A stretch of DNA of 64,000 nt from Acanthococcus lagerstroemiae (Eukaryota > Arthropoda > Insecta > Hemiptera > Eriococcidae): positions 58,953,722-59,017,721 of the forward strand of contig CM063112.1 of the NCBI GenBank assembly GCA_031841125.1, written 5' to 3'. A program made the translations under genes and the position numbers. A model generated the notes under the pieces. It made no database searches, was not told the DNA's origin, and was given only the letters and a program-made list of their open reading frames with translations. This document shows, in pieces, positions 58,064 through 64,000 of this stretch; position 1 is the stretch's first letter, and the number at the start of each line of letters is the position of its first letter.

Positions 58064-59555
58064 CGTGGAGCGTTTCAGAAGTAAGGTCACGCTGTCTGTA
58101 AAAGACGTAAATCAAAATCGAAACACTGCGGATAAAAAGGAGTTTATTTGTGTGGAAATTTGCTATTTTTCTACATAATCCCCCACAATCCAAGCCTTTC
58201 TTGAATCGGTATACAAACTTTTCGTTCCACTACATTTTAATGTTTATAAACTTGTCAACACTGATTTTGCTTCGAAAGAGAAGAATCGTATGTTATATGA
58301 CATGTCACAAGAAAAGGCCCGAATGTCCATCCAGCTGTTTCAGACACACGGGCCACGTTTTTCTAGTCCGGAAGAGTATCATGTCCAATTTCTGGAAAAC
58401 TATCTCGATGTTATTGCGCGGTTTACCTCCCCAAGCTCGCGTTTCAGCTCTGAAACAAATGGAAATCCGAAGCGGCTAAATCTGGCAAGTATTAGGGATG
58501 CAGGAAAATGTTCCATTTCAGTGAGCTGGGATCTACCAGCCGGTGCATTGTCATTCCTCACGTGGAGCACTTCAATGAGAATTCGAAAAATTGTTGTGCA
58601 GCTACAGTCGGCGAGATAACGTGTCGCCAACCCACGATAAATGTCAGAAATAGCGAATCACTGGTTTCCTTGTATTAACAGAGGCGGCAAACACACAACA
58701 GCGTTGTCAGTGAGAACACCTGATGGGCGACCGCTTTGCTCTTCATTCTGGATGTCTACTCACCTTTCGATATAGGGTTCGATCCATTTGTAGACATGGT
58801 CGTGGGTCATGATATTATCACTGTCGGACATTGCTGACAATCTACGATAAATTTTCACACTGGGTACCTTTTAAGCATTTAAACATTTTATTACAGCATG
58901 AATTTCACAATCACGAAAATTGGACGGGCCGCATGTCCTCTCATTCATCGCTTTGCTCGATTTGATACAATGTACGGTACCAAACATTTAACTGCACATT
59001 GTGTGGAAATGCTAACAGCAGCACCGGAGGAAAGCACCAAATTACTACACCTCATATGCAAAAAAATTTGGAAAGAGCAGAAATGGCCGAAGGACTGGAC
59101 TGCTTCAGTATAATATACCCCTCTCCACAAAAAAGAATCAAAATCGAACTGCTCAAACTATAGAACAATTTCGGTAATATCACACGCGAGCAAAGTTTTT
59201 CTCAACAGAAAACGCATTCTCAGGTAATTTGGTCACGTAATCAGAAGGGGCAGGAGAAACTAACTGTGCAGGGAAGAGTAGAAGGGACCAGGTCGCGCGG
59301 CAGGTTACCCACACGATACATAGATTTAATACTGAAAATCACTGGCGACACAATGGAATCATGTACTAGGACACCCGAGGACAGACAACTGGAGGAGCCT
59401 GGTCGACTTGGTTACCTGATCACGATGCCCAAAACCAGGCGAAGTGTACTCTGTTTACATAGGCCTAATGGACATTTTCATTCTCAGTTGACTCATGGTT
59501 ACCACTTTCCCTGCGTTTTATAGACAGTGTGACCTTACTTCTGGAATGACCCGCG
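58064..59555 (-). mobile_element. mariner-type transposon, transposase pseudogene, with LINE insert
   Basis: 40-bp terminal inverted repeats: left 58064-58103 and right 59516-59555 match at about 33 positions and share CAGAAGTAAGGTCAC. TA flanks both ends (58062-58063 and 59556-59557). The minus strand encodes a broken mariner transposase. HVYKWIEPYIER and QSGRPSGVLTD (helix-turn-helix and linker) are near 58800-58700. A block reading NDNAPAGRSQ follows near 58540, the usual D-N-A-R-P-H box with Arg lost. Next come LILARFSRFGF and LKRELGEV (the SPDL/F-type third motif is degraded). The last residues encoded by the repeat are LTSE-like. Many stops and frameshifts: inactive. The N-terminal end is replaced by LINE sequence. 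Confidence 0.8.
58890..59470 (+). mobile_element. Internally deleted LINE fragment inside mariner
   Basis: The plus strand carries ESTKLLHLICKKIWKEQKWP and DWTAS, then PLHKKESKSNCSNYRTISV and SHASKVFLNRKRIL. This is the start of a LINE reverse transcriptase. It jumps without the palm motifs directly to FGHVIRRGRRN and a KVEGTRSRGR-type C-terminal tail with PRTDNWRSL-like sequence at about 59230-59450. The whole catalytic centre is deleted. It lies inside the terminal repeats of the mariner element, at the place of its transposase N-terminus. Confidence 0.75.
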
Positions 59556-59557
59556 TA

Positions 59558-61068
59558 CATTTTTCAAAATTTTATAAGGATTTGTCAGTCAGCACGGCGA
59601 TATTTACTCGGTAAATGGTTTTTTCGCCTGCCACTTTTCTAAATACCTAATACTCCAATCTACCTGCCTTGCTTAGTTTCACAATCGAGACATATTTCAT
59701 TTTTAAATATTGTTTAGTAACAAGAGAAATTCCGTTTGTATTTGATTTGTTTGATGCTAAAAATTAACTACCGTAAAACAAGGTATCTTTGATCACTTCT
59801 TACCATACTTCTATCTCTCTCTCAACTAGTTTAAGGGTCAAAAAAGAAAACTTTCAGCTTTGGCCATTACTTATTATAAGCTACATACTAATTACCGCAG
59901 GAACGAATTTTTAAATTCGTAATGTACTCCTATAGGAGCGTTTAACGTAGTGATCAAAGTCACCCAGGTTTGGGAATAACTTTGATCACACCACTTTTTT
60001 CATCCGAATATGAATGTACACCACGAATATAACTAAAATACCAAATTTCGGCTAACTTGGTCAACAGGATGTTGAAAAAATGACTAATAAAAAGCTAAAA
60101 TATCATGAAAACATTATTCAAAATTTAAAAGAGTGTGTCTAGAAAAAGGGACAACTTGGTCGGAAATATTATTTTCGAAGAGAACAAAAAATAGCGAATG
60201 GGGTCAGTAAGCTCGTGTTCGGAATTTTTACGTTTTTTGGAAGTAAAATGGACTCTGTTATAAGTAGAGAGTTCAGTGAGGGCTTATTTTGTTCCCCAAT
60301 GTGTCTATATAATTTCTTCCTAGGTACTTGAGTGAAATTCGTCTGAGCGACCAAGTGGGTCCCCATTTCTAGGCATACTCAGTTACATATTTTAAGATAG
60401 TATAAATTATAATTTAGGTTATAAACGCATTATACAAATAGATTTGTTGGAAGAACATTTTTCATGGCACCATTTCAAACATTTCACGCAGTGGAACCAT
60501 TTCTGTAACAAAATTTCATTAATTAATGAATTTTAATTACTTAGTTAGGTACCCATTATTTTTATAAGAGAAATAATTACCTTTTTTGACTCACTTTTGT
60601 AGTTTCGTACCATCTGAAACTAATAATATGTAACGTGGCGTGATTGGCTACCTCGGAATTTATGTGAATTTCGCAGTAGCAACGCGCCCGCCTCTAGCCT
60701 TTCCGACCTCTATCCATGCTCGAGGCTGAAGGTACCTCACAGTTCAATCAGCCGATCACCATCTTCCTAGCACATGGTTTGCTTGTGCGCTAAATGTGGT
60801 GCAAAGCCTCATCGATGAAGCTGCCCCACTTACTCGTAGTTCACAAATGATACCTGTAAATTACGTGATCAAAGTTACCCCATTAGAGGAAAACGTTAAA
60901 TAGCTCGGAAACTAGGTATTTTTCGCTTAAAATAATCGCTATTGAACTAAGAAATAATAATATGTCACTTACTTCAAAAAAGTTGCCATCAATGGTGTAC
61001 TGATCAACTTTTTCAAGCTTCAAAGAATTGAAAAATTCACCGCTTCAGATTTTTTTTTTAAACCAGCA
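59558..61068. other. AT-rich intron with repeated ATCAAAGTxACCC words
   Basis: GTGATCAAAGTCACCC (59950-59965) and GTGATCAAAGTTACCC (60865-60880) are direct copies. GGTATCTTTGATCAC (59782-59796) and AATAACTTTGATCAC (59975-59989) are inverted copies. They could mark the ends of one or two small elements. No protein is encoded. Confidence 0.4.
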
Positions 61069-62403
61069 TTAACTTAATAATTCAACAAATAAAAAAGCGA
61101 TACCCAACGGCCAGTCCAATGGATGCTGATTGATCTCTTTAACAAGAACGATTTGACCGACAGCAAGATTGGGTTGTGGTTTTCTCCACTTGTGGCGACA
61201 CTGAAGTTGATTAATGTAATCTTTGGACCAAGTGCGCCAAAATGACTTCAGTTGATTTCGAACAAGTTGTAACCTTTGCGAAAGAGGTAGGTCGTCGATA
61301 TCGATTGAAGGAATGGTCGAAAAAGTTTCTCCAATGAGGAAGTGCGCAGGAGTTAGGATCTCAGATTCCTGGTTGATGTTGCGAGAGTAACAGAGAGGTC
61401 GAGAATTCATTACAGCTTCGACGCGAGTGAATAACGTTGTATATTCTTCGAAAGTTAAGACGATTCCTTTCGTAGCATTCAACAAAAACCGTTTTGCTGA
61501 TTTGATGGCAGCCTCCCAAATCCCTCCCTGATGGGGGGCACGGGGTGGAATGAACTGCCACGAGAACTTCTGCAAGGTTGCGAATGAAGTCAATTCTTCT
61601 CGATGAGCGACGAAAAAGTTACGAGCACCGACGAAGTTGGTTGCGTTATCAGAGTTTAACTGGATGGGTATGCCTCGTCGGGAAATAAAGCGTTGTAGGC
61701 ACTCGAGAAACCGATTTGTGGAAAGATCCGATACGATCTCTAGGTGCACGGCGCGGGTTGCCAAACAAATGAAAAGTGCCAAATACACCTTATAATAGCG
61801 AGTAGTCCGATGACCAACGCATTTACAGTTAAACGGCCCCGCTAGATCGACTCCCGAGTACTTGAATGGGCGCGAAATTGAAACTCGAGCTTCAGGGAGT
61901 TGACCCATCAGCTGTTGACGAGTTTCAGCTCGAAACCGACAGCACTGAACGCAGTTTTGACAAACTCTCTTGATCAGGTTAGTACGGCCCCCAATGAACC
62001 AGTACTGTGACGATAAGTGAGACTCGAGAAATCGGCGACCAGCGTGGAAGAATTTATTGTGTAGATGTCGAACAAAGATAAACGAAAAATTTGATTTGGC
62101 CGGCAGGATGACTGGGTGCTGCTTGTCTCGAGAGAACGATGATTTCTCCAAACGACCACCGACACGTAGTACACCGCGTTCGTCCACAAACGGATCTAAT
62201 TTTGATAACCGACTGTTGTTTTTAATAGGTTGCTGAACCTGTAACAGACTAATTTCCGCACAGAAAAACGACATCTGAAGTAGACGAATAATTGCAAAAT
62301 GAGCATTAATAAACTCCATAAACGAAATTGAAGTAGTAGAAAAAGTATCGCGATTGATACAAATACGCTTCCAACGAAGTATGTAAGCAACAACATTTAA
62401 CAA
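61069..62403 (-). CDS. BEL/Pao retroelement integrase region
   Basis: A 444-codon uninterrupted minus-strand frame, part of the Pol polyprotein of a BEL/Pao LTR retrotransposon. In order: a connector with VDERGVLRVGGRL near residues 73-85, an H2C2 zinc-binding domain (His113/115, His120, Cys148, Cys151), and the integrase core. The core has a D-D-E triad at Asp186 (YSGVDLAGPF), Asp252 (LNSDNATNFVGA) and Glu297 (HQGGIWEAAIK). A C-terminal DUF5641-like part with LLIGETF-type and HKWRKPQPNLAVGQIVLV sequence follows. The family motif WPLGR near the end is followed here by unrelated residues and a stop, so the C-terminus is truncated or frameshifted. The initiation codon is not meaningful, since this is internal to a polyprotein. 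It would insert the DNA copy into the host genome; the copy is dead upstream. Confidence 0.9.
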   Translation of the reverse strand: MLNVVAYILRWKRICINRDTFSTTSISFMEFINAHFAIIRLLQMSFFCAEISLLQVQQPIKNNSRLSKLDPFVDERGVLRVGGRLEKSSFSRDKQHPVILPAKSNFSFIFVRHLHNKFFHAGRRFLESHLSSQYWFIGGRTNLIKRVCQNCVQCCRFRAETRQQLMGQLPEARVSISRPFKYSGVDLAGPFNCKCVGHRTTRYYKVYLALFICLATRAVHLEIVSDLSTNRFLECLQRFISRRGIPIQLNSDNATNFVGARNFFVAHREELTSFATLQKFSWQFIPPRAPHQGGIWEAAIKSAKRFLLNATKGIVLTFEEYTTLFTRVEAVMNSRPLCYSRNINQESEILTPAHFLIGETFSTIPSIDIDDLPLSQRLQLVRNQLKSFWRTWSKDYINQLQCRHKWRKPQPNLAVGQIVLVKEINQHPLDWPLGIAFLFVELLS

Positions 62404-63720
62404 GTTTAGTATAACTAGAAAAATTATTGATGAAGCATGGTTGCTCTATTTACTATTGAAACTAAACACGACGATTGCACCACAGGAAATGAAATTGGCT
62501 CAGGTAATGCAAAATTATTCGACAAAAACGAAGATGGTCCAAAAAACCATAAGTTAGAAGCCATTAACGATGATACGGTAATTCCGCGAGTCGCGAGATC
62601 TGCTGGTTGTCAGCAGTGTTGATGTACGACCATCGACGGATGCGAAAATCATTAACAATTTGCGACACACGATTGCGTTCAAACACTTCAGCTCGACGAG
62701 TGGCTTCCTCAACCACCCCAACACGACAGTGGAGTCGCTGTGCGCCACTACTTGATCATGATCGACTTCCAACTTTGATCGTACCCGCTCCATTAACTTA
62801 GCCAAAAATACTGCGGCTAATAATTCAAGTTTAGGGACTGTTATTGGTTTAACGGCGCCACTCGATTTTAGCGCAGACAAGGTACATTTCTGCTTTTGAA
62901 GGGTTATCGGCGGAAACACAACGTAGATAAACTGCCGCGCAATAGGCAGATTGGCTTGCATCGCAAAATCCAATCAGTTGATCTGGAGCTGACGGAACAA
63001 ACGATGAGTAACGACGATTAATTTTTATTAATTCAGCTGCGGTAATTCGACAAAATAATTCAAGCAAAGCTGCGACAATGTTTCTGTAGGGGGTGTCCCA
63101 GTCCAGTTTTTCCATCCAAATTTGTTGCATAATAATTTCACACGAACGGTTATTGGGACAAGAATCCCAATGGATCAAATATCGAGATAGCTCAGAAAGA
63201 CAAGCGTTTAGTTAAGCAGTGTTCGATGAAAAGGGGTTTATGGTGACACTTAATCGAAAATGTGTCCCCTCGAAGGTTCCCACACCAAAACCAAGAACTG
63301 AGGGGTTCTCTGAAAAGTTGAGTGTGCTGTTGGGGGAGGTCCCAATTGGACTTTCGATTGTGCAAAAAGTTCGACGAGTTTGACTTATATTTCCGCAGTG
63401 GAAATTTCGCAGCTAACAGTTCTCGATAATTTCCTGCTGCAGCTCTAAGGCGGTCGACAATGAAACTGCTCCGCCGCAAGTCGTCCATATGAACTGGTTA
63501 GCGATGAAATTAGCCCGCAAGCGACGATGGGTTTTTTCCCCGCAATTCAGCGGCACGCGGCGAGACATTTTGTTGCAATAAATGGACGCGGTTTGGTCCA
63601 TATGAAAATGTTTTAGTTTGTATTCTTTCAACGGTCCAACGAATTTTCACGCCAAACGATTCGTTGACGACGATCTGCGGGATCTACTAGTACGCACGTC
63701 ATTTTTTCGATATCAAGCTG
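62404..63720 (-). pseudogene. BEL/Pao reverse transcriptase and RNase H, broken
   Basis: Upstream continuation of the same element, in several frames. Reverse transcriptase pieces: DPADRRQRIVWREN near 63700-63655, KEYKLKHFHMD near 63627, then the HMDDL box (YVDD-type) at about 63490 with AAAGNYRELLAAKFPLRKY near 63440. Connection and RNase-H-like region: IGFCDASQSAYCAAVYLR near 62990-62940, PKLELLAAVFLAKLMERV near 62840, SDSTVVLGWLR near 62730. Frameshifts at about 63490, 63190, 62960 and 62560 separate the blocks. Gag and protease, and any LTR, were not found inside the window; no LTR-like sequence flanks the integrase end. Confidence 0.85.
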
Positions 63721-64000
63721 TGAAAAAACCACAAAGTGCGACGAAATTTAAAAAAGAATATAAACAATTCTTGCTGCAAAGTTGGGCCTTTCATTAATGA
63801 TCATTTAATGAAAGCCAATCGAGTTTTACCGATGCATTGAAAATACTCTAAGTTAGTGGTCCAATCGGTCGAGAACCCGCGATGTGGACGTAGTAGGCAT
63901 CAGCTGTATTATCTTGAGTGGAGAACGGCGACATGTGGTTTTATTTTTCATTTCTCCCGCATAAAGTTGACGTACTCGTTTCCAAATTGGGAGACAAATT
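63721..64000. other. Right edge, probable continuation of BEL/Pao element
   Basis: No clear protein block. A near-palindrome TTTCATTAATGATCATTTAA (continuing to ATGAAA) lies at 63789-63813. The minus strand keeps a short frame but no domain I can name. The element may continue beyond the window. Confidence 0.3.

Noticed and set aside
1..64000. CRISPR arrays, bacterial operons or integrated viral genomes
   Set aside because: No spaced identical repeats of that kind; the only retroviral-like proteins belong to a BEL/Pao retrotransposon and the host gene is an animal receptor with introns.

Overview
The window is arthropod genomic DNA, almost certainly from an insect. Its only recognisable host gene is part of an invertebrate AMPA-type ionotropic glutamate receptor of the GluRI (GluRIA/GluRIB) class. 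R1, Jockey, CR1-like, RNase-H-bearing and craniofacial-development-protein-2-like LINEs, a BEL/Pao retroelement, a mariner and many MITEs surround it. A hemipteran is my best guess from the very large repeat-filled introns and G-tract-rich MITEs, but the sequence does not prove the order.

Host gene. Four + strand exons (13097-13224, 25011-25140, 49043-49175, 56741-56861) join in one frame across GT-AG introns of 11.8, 23.9 and 7.6 kb. They encode 170 codons of the extracellular amino-terminal domain. The 5' exons, ligand-binding domain and channel are not visible; the 3' exons should lie beyond the right edge. Coding sequence is only 512 bp, or 0.8% of the window. Everything else is intron or upstream gene sequence filled with repeats.

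Layout. 1-13 kb: non-coding DNA with two LINE fragments (4.0-5.7 kb), a 1.4-kb pyrimidine-rich tract (6.06-7.42 kb) and degenerate 10-bp minisatellites. 13.2-25 kb: a 0.9-kb foldback, a LINE endonuclease relic, a MITE with a 5-bp target duplication and a 120-bp satellite. 25.1-49 kb: a Jockey element inside an older LINE, an inverted satellite array interrupted by an 866-bp Harbinger-like MITE, a hAT-type MITE family with 8-bp duplications, an R1-clade LINE carrying a MITE and a tRNA-derived SINE, a second satellite and a CR1-like LINE. 49.2-56.7 kb: a LINE with an RNase H segment, satellite plus MITE, and another R1-clade LINE. 56.9-64 kb: a mariner with a LINE fragment inside it, then a BEL/Pao element on the minus strand whose 444-codon integrase frame is open.

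I found no undescribed gene system. The most informative observations are nested insertions whose empty sites can be read directly from neighbouring repeat copies or from a restored host-element frame, a dispersed repeat with about 10-bp periodicity, and a 0.9-kb intronic hairpin.
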